NCBI GenBank assembly: GCA_910579225.1
Contig: CAJTTI010000061.1
Span: 1-5,129 of the forward strand
Direction of reading: 5' to 3'
From: an uncultured Lachnospiraceae bacterium
GTDB taxonomy: Bacteria > Bacillota > Clostridia > Lachnospirales > Lachnospiraceae
DNA length: 5,129 nt
Shown here: positions 1-5,129 of the stretch, one piece after another
Layout: the number at the start of each line of letters is the position of its first letter
Numbering within the stretch: position 1 is the stretch's first letter
The notes under the pieces: generated by a model
The model's database searches: none
The model's input: the letters and a program-made list of their open reading frames with translations, nothing else
What the model was told of the DNA's origin: nothing
Position numbers and translations under genes: made by a program

Positions 1-33
1 CGCTTCAACTCACGACCTCACGAAGAGGTCGAC
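1..33 (-). CRISPR. Leader-proximal type I-C CRISPR repeat, start of an array cut by the window edge
   Basis: Read on the minus strand from 33 to 2, this is one 32-nt unit of the type I-C repeat form: it begins GTCG, has a 7-bp stem (CGACCTC at 31-25 pairing with GAGGTCG at 19-13) around a 5-nt loop, and ends in the 11-nt segment TGAGTTGAAGC. In the family, Cas5c cuts at the 3' base of this stem and leaves an 11-nt 5' handle; the 21 + 11 split here fits exactly. It lies just beyond the leader that follows cas2, as expected for the first repeat. Base 1 would be the first spacer base. The tail ends GAAGC where I-C repeats usually end GAAAT or GAAAC, so the exact 3' boundary is uncertain. Only one copy is visible, so periodicity cannot be shown here. 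Confidence 0.85.
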
Positions 34-34
34 G

Positions 35-44
35 GCAATATTGC
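35..44. repeat. 10-bp perfect palindrome at the leader-repeat junction
   Basis: GCAATATTGC is perfectly self-complementary and lies one base from the first repeat, on its leader side. The leader end next to the first repeat is where the Cas1-Cas2 integrase docks in characterised systems, so a palindrome here could be part of the recognition sequence. That role is inferred from position only, and a 10-bp AT-rich palindrome can occur by chance. Confidence 0.4.
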
Positions 45-147
45 ACATAATCTGTACAAAATTACAATTTTATTCTTTGCTTTTTCATAAAAAAACCATT
101 TACTTCAAATACAAAAACATTTATACTAAATCAGTTTTTGCTGAAAT

Positions 148-163
148 CCGCTATTAAAAGCGG
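148..163 (-). repeat. Small hairpin in the leader (5-bp stem, 6-nt loop)
   Basis: CCGCT at 148-152 pairs with AGCGG at 159-163 around a 6-nt AT-rich loop. On the minus-strand transcript it follows directly after the larger inverted repeat at 163-204, sharing base 163, so the two would form tandem hairpins just after cas2. No run of U follows on the minus strand, so it does not look like a standard intrinsic terminator. It might still mark the 3' end of the cas mRNA or be part of a structured leader element. Confidence 0.45.
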
Positions 164-204
164 TGCGAATCCCCTGAAATTTCGTGTGAGCTTTACATTC
201 GCAC
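163..204 (-). repeat. 8-bp inverted repeat starting at the cas2 stop codon
   Basis: GTGCGAAT (plus strand 163-170) and ATTCGCAC (197-204) are exact reverse complements separated by 26 nt. Read on the minus strand, the first arm begins at the last base of the cas2 TAG stop codon, so the cas2 mRNA would run directly into this stem. I recall similar GTGCGAA...TTCGCAC pairs after cas2 in other type I-C loci, but could not check this. Possible roles are transcript 3'-end protection, attenuation between the cas operon and the array, or a protein binding site. All are inference. Confidence 0.55.
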
Positions 205-494
205 TAAAAGATCAAAGGTTCTGTCACGTCAAATCCGGATTTTACACCTATGTGTTCTACTTTGTTCTTGTACTTATCGCCCAGATTATAGAACCGTAAA
301 CTGTCTTTTTTCTTGTCTATGATACCTTCCAGAATCGCTTTAATCTGCCGATACTGTACAGAATCCACCTGACATTCAAAAACAGAATTTTGGACTCTTT
401 GTCCATAATTTACGCATTGTTTTGCCACCTTCCTCAGCCGCGTGCGTCCGGCGGAATCTTCTGTATTTACATCATATGTAATTAAAACAAGCAT
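204..494 (-). CDS. cas2: Cas2, CRISPR adaptation protein (type I-C)
   Basis: A 96-residue protein of normal Cas2 length. Cas2 is a small ferredoxin-fold protein whose dimer bridges two Cas1 dimers in the integrase complex that captures protospacers and inserts them at the first repeat. Visible family features are the first beta strand with the conserved Asp (LVLITYDV, D8), the basic helix RLRKVAKQC, and the block YGQRVQNSVFEC at 30-41 typical of type I Cas2. The ATG start lies 7 nt after the cas1 stop codon. Its ribosome binding sequence AGGTGA overlaps that stop, which suggests coupled translation. It is the last gene of the operon; its TAG stop abuts the inverted repeat in the leader. In many Cas2 proteins the nuclease activity is dispensable and the role is structural; which applies here is not visible. 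Confidence 0.97.
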   Translation of the reverse strand: MLVLITYDVNTEDSAGRTRLRKVAKQCVNYGQRVQNSVFECQVDSVQYRQIKAILEGIIDKKKDSLRFYNLGDKYKNKVEHIGVKSGFDVTEPLIF

Positions 495-501
495 CGCTCA
501 C

Positions 502-1533
502 CTACTTCCAGAAAAACGGAGGATATTCATCCAGATCACCCCGCAGATATCTGGCCAGAAGCATTGCCTGCACATGAGGAACCATACCCCATTCTATTTT
601 TTCATTCAGAAAGGGATGTCGGATATCTTCCTGTTTTCGTTCCTGCCATAATTTCAAAAATATTTTTCTGCCTGCATCATCCAGAATGACCGCGCCGCTT
701 TCTTTTTTTATAAAATTCCTCTCTTTTATGATTCTCTTATTGATCAATGTCAAAACGAATCGATCTGCCATCACCCCTCTGAGCTCTTCCATCAGATCCA
801 GTGCAAGTGAAATCCGTCCCGGACGGTCCGTGTGATAAAAGCCCGCATAGGCGTCCAAACCAACTGCCTCCAACGCTGCTCCGCACATTCCTGCCAGTAA
901 ACTGTATGAGAAAGAAAGCATGGCGTTCACCGGGTCCAACGGAGGCCGTTTGTTCCGACCATGAAAATAAAATTCTTCTTTTTGCTGTAAGATTAAATCG
1001 TCAAAAACAGAAAAATATACCGATGCCGCTTCTCCTTCCAGTCCAAGAAGCCGGGCACTTGTTTCACATGTTCTTATGTTCTTCAGGCTTTGATACAGAA
1101 TTTCTGATTTAGCCTTTATCTTTTCTGCATCCAGTCTCAGAGAATAATCCCGTACGGCTCTCTCAAGGATCCATCTGGAATTATACACTTTCCCAAGAAT
1201 AAAATTTCGTGCCAGTTTCAGACTTTCTTCCGCATTCTCGCTGACTCTGTACTGTTCTTTTCTCAGAGTGACATTCCCTTTTACTTTTCCGGTCACCCGG
1301 GCCAGAAAACGGCCGTTTCCGGACATAAATGTAAGTTCGATATTCCTTTCTGCACAGGCTCCCATCAATGCGGGACTCGCTCCGGTATAGCCGAAAGTCA
1401 CAATCCCCTGAAGGTTATGCAGCGGCACACGCCCGACTTCTTCCTGCTTTTCAGACACAACGACATTTTCTCCCTCCAGAGAAAGATATCTGTTTTTTCC
1501 TGTGATATACAATGTGTTCAATAATCTTTTCAT
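502..1533 (-). CDS. cas1: Cas1, CRISPR integrase (type I-C)
   Basis: A 343-residue protein, the usual size for type I-C Cas1. It is the metal-dependent integrase that joins new spacers to the leader-proximal repeat, working as dimers bridged by Cas2. The N-terminal beta domain covers roughly residues 1-90 (LYITGKNRYLSLEGENVVV; IELTFMSGNGRFLARV), and the helical catalytic domain follows. The three metal ligands are present: E166 in LLGLEGEAA, H234 in YAGFYHTDRPGR and D246 in SLALDLMEELR, so the enzyme looks active. HGRNKRPPLDPVNAMLSF at 191-208 is another conserved Cas1 block. The ATG start overlaps the cas4 stop by 4 nt (ATGA) and has GGAG 7 nt upstream. There is no truncation or frameshift. 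Cas4 next door probably acts with it in choosing and trimming prespacers. Confidence 0.98.
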   Translation of the reverse strand: MKRLLNTLYITGKNRYLSLEGENVVVSEKQEEVGRVPLHNLQGIVTFGYTGASPALMGACAERNIELTFMSGNGRFLARVTGKVKGNVTLRKEQYRVSENAEESLKLARNFILGKVYNSRWILERAVRDYSLRLDAEKIKAKSEILYQSLKNIRTCETSARLLGLEGEAASVYFSVFDDLILQQKEEFYFHGRNKRPPLDPVNAMLSFSYSLLAGMCGAALEAVGLDAYAGFYHTDRPGRISLALDLMEELRGVMADRFVLTLINKRIIKERNFIKKESGAVILDDAGRKIFLKLWQERKQEDIRHPFLNEKIEWGMVPHVQAMLLARYLRGDLDEYPPFFWK

Positions 1534-2198
1534 CCGGGATCTCCGCTTTCAAAAATTCTGTTTTCTATATAACTGGCTGCTGAAAGATTTTTGTTTAACA
1601 CCGGCATACACAGGTCTTTCAAAGAACATGCGTTGCAACTCTTACTCCACTTCACCTTCGGAGTATATCTCTGATCATAATATTTGTGCATCTCCAGAAA
1701 CATGTCTCTCACTTTTGCCCGCAGATCCGGCTGAAACTCTATCTTCTCCCTGTGCCTTGTCTCTCCATAATAAATATACCCGTATGGAATATCACAACAA
1801 AGCATTTCCTCCAGACATAACGCCTGAGCGGCCAGCTGCAATGCATCCACATCCGTTGCCTTTGGACTTCCCCGCTTATATTCGACAGGAACCGGCTGAT
1901 ATCTCCCCTCCTTTCCGGAAAGGGAGACTCCCTTCTCCGATCTGTAAAATTCTACTACATCGCATTCTCCGCTGATCCCAATCTCGCGGGAATGGACCGG
2001 CAATGCTCTGACAATGCTCCGGTCTCCCCGCTTTTCTTTTACAGATGCGTCATGTGCTTTTTCATGGAGCAGTTTTCCTTCCACGGTTCTTACATTTTCC
2101 TGCCACTGCAGTTCAATATAAGCCAGCGCCCACTGTCTTCTGCAGAAAGCAAAATGCTGAATCCCTGACAACTGAAGAAAATCTTCTTCCTCATACAC
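1530..2198 (-). CDS. cas4: Cas4, RecB-like nuclease with an iron-sulfur cluster (type I-C)
   Basis: A 222-residue Cas4 read from the GTG at 2198-2196. In type I-C, Cas4 associates with Cas1 and trims prespacers so that spacers carry the right PAM and orientation. The four cluster cysteines are present: C19 in HFAFCRRQW and C188, C191 and C197 in the C-terminal CNACSLKDLC. The RecB-type nuclease residues are visible as H45 (GKLLHEKAH), D80 (SGECDVVEF), E106 and K108 (PVEYKRG) and Q121 (ALQLAAQAL). The longest frame begins at a TTG at 2204, but GGAGG (2212-2208) is only 3 nt from that TTG and 9 nt from the GTG. The GTG also gives an 8-nt overlap with the cas7 stop, the same layout as cas8c/cas7. 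The stop overlaps the cas1 ATG by 4 nt. Confidence 0.96.
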   Translation of the reverse strand: MYEEEDFLQLSGIQHFAFCRRQWALAYIELQWQENVRTVEGKLLHEKAHDASVKEKRGDRSIVRALPVHSREIGISGECDVVEFYRSEKGVSLSGKEGRYQPVPVEYKRGSPKATDVDALQLAAQALCLEEMLCCDIPYGYIYYGETRHREKIEFQPDLRAKVRDMFLEMHKYYDQRYTPKVKWSKSCNACSLKDLCMPVLNKNLSAASYIENRIFESGDPG

Positions 2199-3054
2199 CG
2201 TCAAATACCTCCGGAGCTATACATCCGTCCAGATTCCAGTCAATCTCATATTCTTCAAAACTTTTGGGACGGTCAACCTGCCTGATATAAAATCCCCGCT
2301 GGATTCTCCCGCTGGATATCGGCGGAATCTTCTCTTCATGCTGCCACCAGTACATCCGGCACAGCTCCATACTTCCTTCCGGTCTTGCGGAGGACGCGTC
2401 ATTTTCAAAAAGTGTTTTTAAGGATTCTTTAAGTATTTCTGCGTCCTCCTGGGAAAATCCGGTCTTCTCCGCCAGCTGCACATTGACGCTCCCCATAACT
2501 TTATATACGGCAAATCCAATACGATGCTTTGTTCCCATGGTGTCCGATGCTTTACTCTCTTTTCCGGCTTCACTGTTTACACTTTTTGTGATCTGCATGC
2601 TGATCACATCCACCGGAGACAAACTCACTGCCTGATGAATCGAGACTGGTCCTCTTACACCAAAAGAAATCTCTTCTCCTTTAAAGGCGAATACCTGCCC
2701 AAAAGCCCTTACATCCAGCCATTCTTCACAGGCAATCCGGGCGCAGGCATCTCTGTTTGCATCCTTTTTCTTCTTTCCTGTCCCAAACTCATCTTTTAGT
2801 CTCGGACATCCTTCTGCCCGGTCTTTCAGACTTTTGAACCCATCATCTGAACGATCATCCGACTGTACAAATACTTTCTGGCCCAGATCCTGAAAACGAT
2901 TGCGGAGCTTTCTCTTGATGCACACATCCGATATCTCCCCATAACCGTCCAGATCGATTCTGGGACGGTTTCCGTTCAGCGGATCTCCATTTGGATTCGC
3001 ATTATGTACGCTGACAAATAATGTAAAATCAATTTTTCCTTTCAGTTCACTCAT
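2191..3054 (-). CDS. cas7c: Cas7c (Csd2), Cascade backbone subunit, type I-C
   Basis: A 287-residue protein that matches the type I-C Cas7 (Csd2) family. Several copies polymerise along the crRNA spacer to form the Cascade backbone. Recognisable blocks are NANPNGDPLNGNRPR at 18-32, GEISDVCIKRKLRNR at 39-53, DVRAFGQVFAF at 114-124, GPVSIHQAVSLSPVDV at 135-150 and SDTMGTKHRIGFAVYKVMGS from about 170. The fold (RRM-like palm with insertions) is known for the family, not read from the sequence. The frame extends upstream to an ATG at 3069, but the ATG at 3054 has GGAGG at 3067-3063, 8 nt away, and begins MSELK as relatives do; the shorter form is preferred. The start overlaps the cas8c stop by 8 nt (ATGAGTGA). 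The protein is intact. Confidence 0.97.
   Translation of the reverse strand: MSELKGKIDFTLFVSVHNANPNGDPLNGNRPRIDLDGYGEISDVCIKRKLRNRFQDLGQKVFVQSDDRSDDGFKSLKDRAEGCPRLKDEFGTGKKKKDANRDACARIACEEWLDVRAFGQVFAFKGEEISFGVRGPVSIHQAVSLSPVDVISMQITKSVNSEAGKESKASDTMGTKHRIGFAVYKVMGSVNVQLAEKTGFSQEDAEILKESLKTLFENDASSARPEGSMELCRMYWWQHEEKIPPISSGRIQRGFYIRQVDRPKSFEEYEIDWNLDGCIAPEVFDGV
2208..2212 (-). promoter_or_regulatory. Ribosome binding site that decides the cas4 start
   Basis: GGAGG on the minus strand lies inside the 3' end of cas7. Its spacing is 9 nt to the GTG at 2198 but only 3 nt to the TTG at 2204, which favours the GTG as the cas4 start. Confidence 0.7.
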
Positions 3055-3439
3055 CCTTATTTCCTCCATCCGTTTCTTCTTTCTTATAGTTCTTCAGTTG
3101 AAAAGACTGGCTGTGAAATCCCAGAAGATACAGCCCGTCCAGCTTTGTATTTTCCCGAAAACCTTCGACTTCAAAAAGCTGGCAGATCTGATCGATCAGA
3201 TTTTCATAATATTTTCTCTCCGTCAGTTTCAGCTTACCCAAATAGGGCTGCAGGTTTTCTTCAATCACTTTCCAGGTACTAAACGGCCGCTGTGCAAAAG
3301 CGCTCATATATCTTTTCGCGTTGGTTACACGCCCGGAATCTTTCTCTGTGTCAAAAGTCCGATACTCAATCCGGTCCGCCACCGCCAAAAGCCTCCCGTA
3401 CAGATAATTTTTGTCCCTGCAATTTTCATCCAGTGCCAC
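3047..3439 (-). CDS. cas11c: Cas11c, small Cascade subunit from an internal start in cas8c (predicted)
   Basis: A nested gene in the same frame as cas8c. A perfect AAGGAGG (3454-3448) lies 8 nt before an in-frame GTG (3439-3437, codon 553 of cas8c). Starting there gives a 130-residue protein (MALDENCRDKNYLYGRLLAV... to the cas8c stop). In type I-C systems the small subunit Cas11c is known to be made from a ribosome entry inside cas8c and covers its C-terminal helical domain, about this size; two copies line the belly of Cascade and help hold the non-target strand. The nearest in-frame ATGs (codons 495 and 597) have no convincing ribosome binding site and would give 188 or 86 residues. The prediction rests on the site, the length and the family precedent; expression is not shown. 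Confidence 0.75.
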   Translation of the reverse strand: MALDENCRDKNYLYGRLLAVADRIEYRTFDTEKDSGRVTNAKRYMSAFAQRPFSTWKVIEENLQPYLGKLKLTERKYYENLIDQICQLFEVEGFRENTKLDGLYLLGFHSQSFQLKNYKKEETDGGNKDE

Positions 3440-5095
3440 TTCCCATTCCTCCTTATCCGTTTCAAATCTGTGTTTTTTTACAAAAGAGCACGCCAGCGCC
3501 AGGACCTTTTCCCAGTTATAACGTTCTTTATAAGACTGCGGAGCAGACGCCTTGTTTACGGCAGTTCTTACCAGATCATACGGAATGTTCCGTCCGTCCC
3601 ATATGCATGGCATCAGACGTTTTCCCGTCTCTGCATAAAGCCGTTTCCCATTTTTGTCGCTGATAGTCAGTATTCCTTTCGAGTCTGAGCCGTATAAAAT
3701 ATCTGCAATCTCTTTTATTCCTGGAATTCCCACGTACAACTGCCTTTTTCCATTTTTATATTTTGTGTGTAACCACGCGCACTGATTGTGCCACTTTTCT
3801 ATATTTTCCAGATACCTTCCGGTTTCCAGTGCTTTATATTCTGCCAGCGCCAGCCTTCCCGTAGTCGCTGCGTCAAATGCCATCAGCACCATTCTGGACG
3901 AATGATCGATATACTTTCGATATCCGTTCAAGGCCCGGTAGAATTGTTTGGCCGTGATCAGATTTCCGTCAGAAATCTTCTCCGATTCCTTCTCTTCCCC
4001 GCTCTTCTTAACATAGTCTTCCGAAAGCAGGTCCTCGTCTATTGTAAAATCAGAATCAGGCATTTCAATGTCGGCACCCTGTCCGGCTATATCCTGTTGT
4101 ACCTGCTGTGCTTCCTCCATAATCGTGTCTGTGTCTGCGTCCCATACAGGCATCTGCAGCATATTGGATTCCCAGGTCACCATCGTTAATGTATCATAAT
4201 AATGTCCCTGTTTCCGTATGATCCATTTCAACGCATTATGGATCTTCTGTGAAGTCTCGCTTCCGATCACAAAAGCCTGTTCTTTACTTAGAAAACGTCC
4301 CCGGAAAGTATAATTGGTCTCATCATTGGAAGAGATCAGCTTGGCTCCGTCTCCTTCATTTCGTATCTTCTTGGAATGGAGATAAGTCGGAGTCTCCCGA
4401 TGGCCAGTCACATAATCCAGTTCCGTTTCCTTCTGGCAGGAACGATAATATGCAAGAAAACATGCCTGCAAAGACGAATCTTTCCAACACGCTTCTTCCG
4501 TGATCTGTTCAGATATTTTTTCCCTGACAAGAAACCGCACAAAAGCTTTATTCTGCGGGATATTTTGAATCTTGGCGGATTCCTCCAAATATCCATTTTC
4601 GTCAACTTCCAGAACCTTCGCCCGGATCAGCTCCTGCATCAGTCTTCGTTTCTTCAGAAAACCATAGATGGCATCTACCTTTTTATGGCTAAATTCGGAA
4701 ATATGCCATTGCTCCAGTCCCTGCATATACAGATCATAATACGCTCCTACATTCTCTTTTTCTTCTTTTACATAGTTTCCGTAGTCGCCTGCAAGGTATT
4801 TCAGGTTATCACACAGCGGATGCGGTTCTTTTCCCGCTGTGCGGCTTCCGGATTTTTCCGTAACCGGTATCATCGTCATCTTGTCCTCATTCGGAACTTT
4901 GGAAGCATCCAAAAAATTACCATATTCATCAATCACAACCTCAATCTGGGCCGTCACAGTAGTATGAAACGGCGGAAGCAGGACATATGGAACTTTCTCT
5001 GTCCCATTCTTTTTCTGATATTCTTTATATCGTATAATTCCTGCCTCCCTGTTGTTTTTCTCGTACAGATCCAGCAGTTCTTCCTCCCAGTTCAA
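3047..5095 (-). CDS. cas8c: Cas8c (Csd1), large Cascade subunit, type I-C
   Basis: A 682-residue Csd1-family protein. Cas8c is the large subunit of type I-C Cascade; it contacts the crRNA 5' end, reads the PAM and recruits Cas3. Family features are the N-terminal PPFHTTVTAQIEVVIDEYG at 41-59, the block IPVTEKSGSRTAGKEPHPLCDNL at 76-98 (stated as a range with its key PHPLCDNL), GHRETPTYLHSKKIRN at 231-246, NYTFRGRF at 261-268 and SQKIHNALKWIIRKQG at 282-297. Residues 336-375 form an acidic, probably flexible stretch. The start is a TTG: GGAGG (5107-5103) lies 7 nt upstream, an in-frame TGA directly precedes it, and the next in-frame ATG is codon 73. It overlaps the upstream gene by 4 nt. The 3' end also encodes Cas11c. 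Confidence 0.97.
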   Translation of the reverse strand: MNWEEELLDLYEKNNREAGIIRYKEYQKKNGTEKVPYVLLPPFHTTVTAQIEVVIDEYGNFLDASKVPNEDKMTMIPVTEKSGSRTAGKEPHPLCDNLKYLAGDYGNYVKEEKENVGAYYDLYMQGLEQWHISEFSHKKVDAIYGFLKKRRLMQELIRAKVLEVDENGYLEESAKIQNIPQNKAFVRFLVREKISEQITEEACWKDSSLQACFLAYYRSCQKETELDYVTGHRETPTYLHSKKIRNEGDGAKLISSNDETNYTFRGRFLSKEQAFVIGSETSQKIHNALKWIIRKQGHYYDTLTMVTWESNMLQMPVWDADTDTIMEEAQQVQQDIAGQGADIEMPDSDFTIDEDLLSEDYVKKSGEEKESEKISDGNLITAKQFYRALNGYRKYIDHSSRMVLMAFDAATTGRLALAEYKALETGRYLENIEKWHNQCAWLHTKYKNGKRQLYVGIPGIKEIADILYGSDSKGILTISDKNGKRLYAETGKRLMPCIWDGRNIPYDLVRTAVNKASAPQSYKERYNWEKVLALACSFVKKHRFETDKEEWEVALDENCRDKNYLYGRLLAVADRIEYRTFDTEKDSGRVTNAKRYMSAFAQRPFSTWKVIEENLQPYLGKLKLTERKYYENLIDQICQLFEVEGFRENTKLDGLYLLGFHSQSFQLKNYKKEETDGGNKDE
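3063..3067 (-). promoter_or_regulatory. Ribosome binding site that decides the cas7 start
   Basis: GGAGG on the minus strand lies 8 nt before the ATG at 3054. It overlaps the codons just after the upstream ATG at 3069, so that longer start would have no site of its own. Confidence 0.75.
3448..3454 (-). promoter_or_regulatory. Internal ribosome binding site for Cas11c
   Basis: AAGGAGG on the minus strand matches the anti-Shine-Dalgarno sequence and sits 8 nt before the GTG at 3439-3437. It is formed by the codons AAG GAG GAA (Lys-Glu-Glu, residues 548-550 of Cas8c). It equals or exceeds the sites of the annotated genes in this operon, although it lies deep inside a coding sequence. Confidence 0.75.
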
Positions 5096-5129
5096 TCAGC
5101 CACCTCCTCATCTGTAAATTCCTGCAGAC
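5092..5129 (-). CDS. 3' end of the gene upstream of cas8c, probably cas5c (partial)
   Basis: A frame enters from the right edge and reads LQEFTDEEVAD before a TGA at 5094-5092 that overlaps the cas8c TTG start by 4 nt (TTGA). In type I-C operons the gene directly before cas8c is cas5c, the endonuclease that cuts precursor crRNA and caps the 5' handle. The overlap style matches the other junctions here. Eleven residues are too few to recognise the family, so the name comes from position alone. The other open frame at this edge would overlap cas8c by about 70 nt and is less likely. Confidence 0.6.
   Translation of the reverse strand, partial: LQEFTDEEVAD
5103..5107 (-). promoter_or_regulatory. 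Ribosome binding site for the TTG start of cas8c
   Basis: GGAGG on the minus strand lies 7 nt before the TTG at 5095-5093. It supports a non-ATG start for which no nearby ATG exists in frame. Confidence 0.75.

Larger units (their letters stand above)
34..203 (-). promoter_or_regulatory. CRISPR leader between cas2 and the first repeat
   Basis: This 170-bp non-coding stretch separates the cas2 stop codon from the first repeat and is strongly AT-rich from about 45 to 135, with short A/T tracts (for example seven A at 89-95). Position and composition identify it as the leader, which directs spacer insertion at its repeat-side end and normally carries the precursor-crRNA promoter. I cannot name a convincing promoter: TATAAA on the minus strand (125-120) resembles a -10 box, but the hexamer 17 nt upstream (GATTTC) is a poor -35. 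Structured elements inside it are listed separately: an 8-bp inverted repeat at the cas2 stop, a 5-bp hairpin at 148-163 and a 10-bp palindrome at 35-44. No ORF is credible here. Confidence 0.75.

Noticed and set aside
120..148. Leader promoter with TATAAA at 125-120 on the minus strand
   Set aside because: The hexamer at the right -35 distance (GATTTC) is poor, and AT-rich DNA gives such -10 matches by chance, so it was not listed as a feature.
148..163. Intrinsic terminator after cas2
   Set aside because: The hairpin has only 5 bp and is followed by GATTTCAG-like sequence on the minus strand, not a run of U.
183..194. Possible anti-repeat (tracrRNA-like) match: CTCACACGA on the minus strand against CTCACGA in the complement of the repeat
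   Set aside because: The match is short and broken by a 2-nt insertion, and type I-C systems have no known need for a tracrRNA.
1502..1975. Plus-strand open frame of 157 codons opposite cas4 and the cas1 start
   Set aside because: Antisense to well-conserved Cas4 motifs; the translation has a random composition and no family features.
2199..2204. TTG start for cas4 at 2204
   Set aside because: Only 3 nt from GGAGG; the GTG at 2198 has 9-nt spacing and the same 8-nt overlap layout as the cas8c/cas7 junction. Not fully excluded.
3055..3069. Upstream ATG giving cas7 five extra residues
   Set aside because: The GGAGG site overlaps this start and is properly spaced for the ATG at 3054, whose protein begins like other Csd2 proteins.
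3611..3613. ATG at cas8c codon 495 as a start for the small subunit
   Set aside because: It would give 188 residues, too long for Cas11c, and the sequence upstream lacks a convincing ribosome binding site compared with the AAGGAGG before codon 553.
3098..3688. Long plus-strand open frame (196 codons), with a second frame of 123 codons overlapping it
   Set aside because: Both lie antisense to the conserved C-terminal part of cas8c, with no ribosome binding site or recognisable domain. They are shadows of the real gene.

Overview
The window holds most of a type I-C CRISPR-Cas locus, all transcribed on the minus strand (right to left). Reading that way, the order is: the last codons of a gene in the cas5c position (cut by the right edge), cas8c (csd1), cas7c (csd2), cas4, cas1 and cas2. 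An AT-rich leader of about 170 bp follows, and then the first repeat of a CRISPR array cut by the left edge. cas3 and the body of cas5c would lie beyond the right edge; further repeats and spacers would lie beyond the left edge. The moderately AT-rich composition, strong GGAGG ribosome binding sites, frequent GTG/TTG starts and the flavour of the proteins suggest a Firmicute of the Clostridia, plausibly Lachnospiraceae. This is an inference; nothing in the window fixes the species.

The genes are packed as one polycistron. cas5c/cas8c overlap by 4 nt, cas8c/cas7 by 8 nt, cas7/cas4 by 8 nt and cas4/cas1 by 4 nt, while cas1 and cas2 are 7 nt apart. Ribosome binding sites support a TTG start for cas8c, an internal ATG for cas7 (5 codons inside the longest ORF) and a GTG start for cas4 (2 codons inside the longest ORF). 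No operon promoter is visible; it should lie upstream of the window.

The most notable finding is a gene within a gene. The 3' end of cas8c has a perfect AAGGAGG Shine-Dalgarno sequence 8 nt before an in-frame GTG. This would start a separate 130-residue protein with the size and position expected of Cas11c, the type I-C small subunit. Annotation pipelines usually miss it.

How the parts work together, from family knowledge: Cas5c processes the precursor crRNA and holds its 5' handle; Cas7 forms the backbone; Cas8c is the large subunit; Cas11c lines the belly of Cascade; Cas3 (outside) degrades the target. Cas4, Cas1 and Cas2 form the spacer-acquisition module that inserts new spacers at the leader-repeat junction near position 33. 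The array's first repeat has the expected 21-nt stem-loop part plus an 11-nt handle. The leader carries an 8-bp inverted repeat starting at the cas2 stop codon, a second small hairpin, and a 10-bp palindrome next to the first repeat.

All coding genes look intact. The system type is known; I see no evidence for a wholly new system. The points worth following up are the hidden small subunit and the leader architecture.
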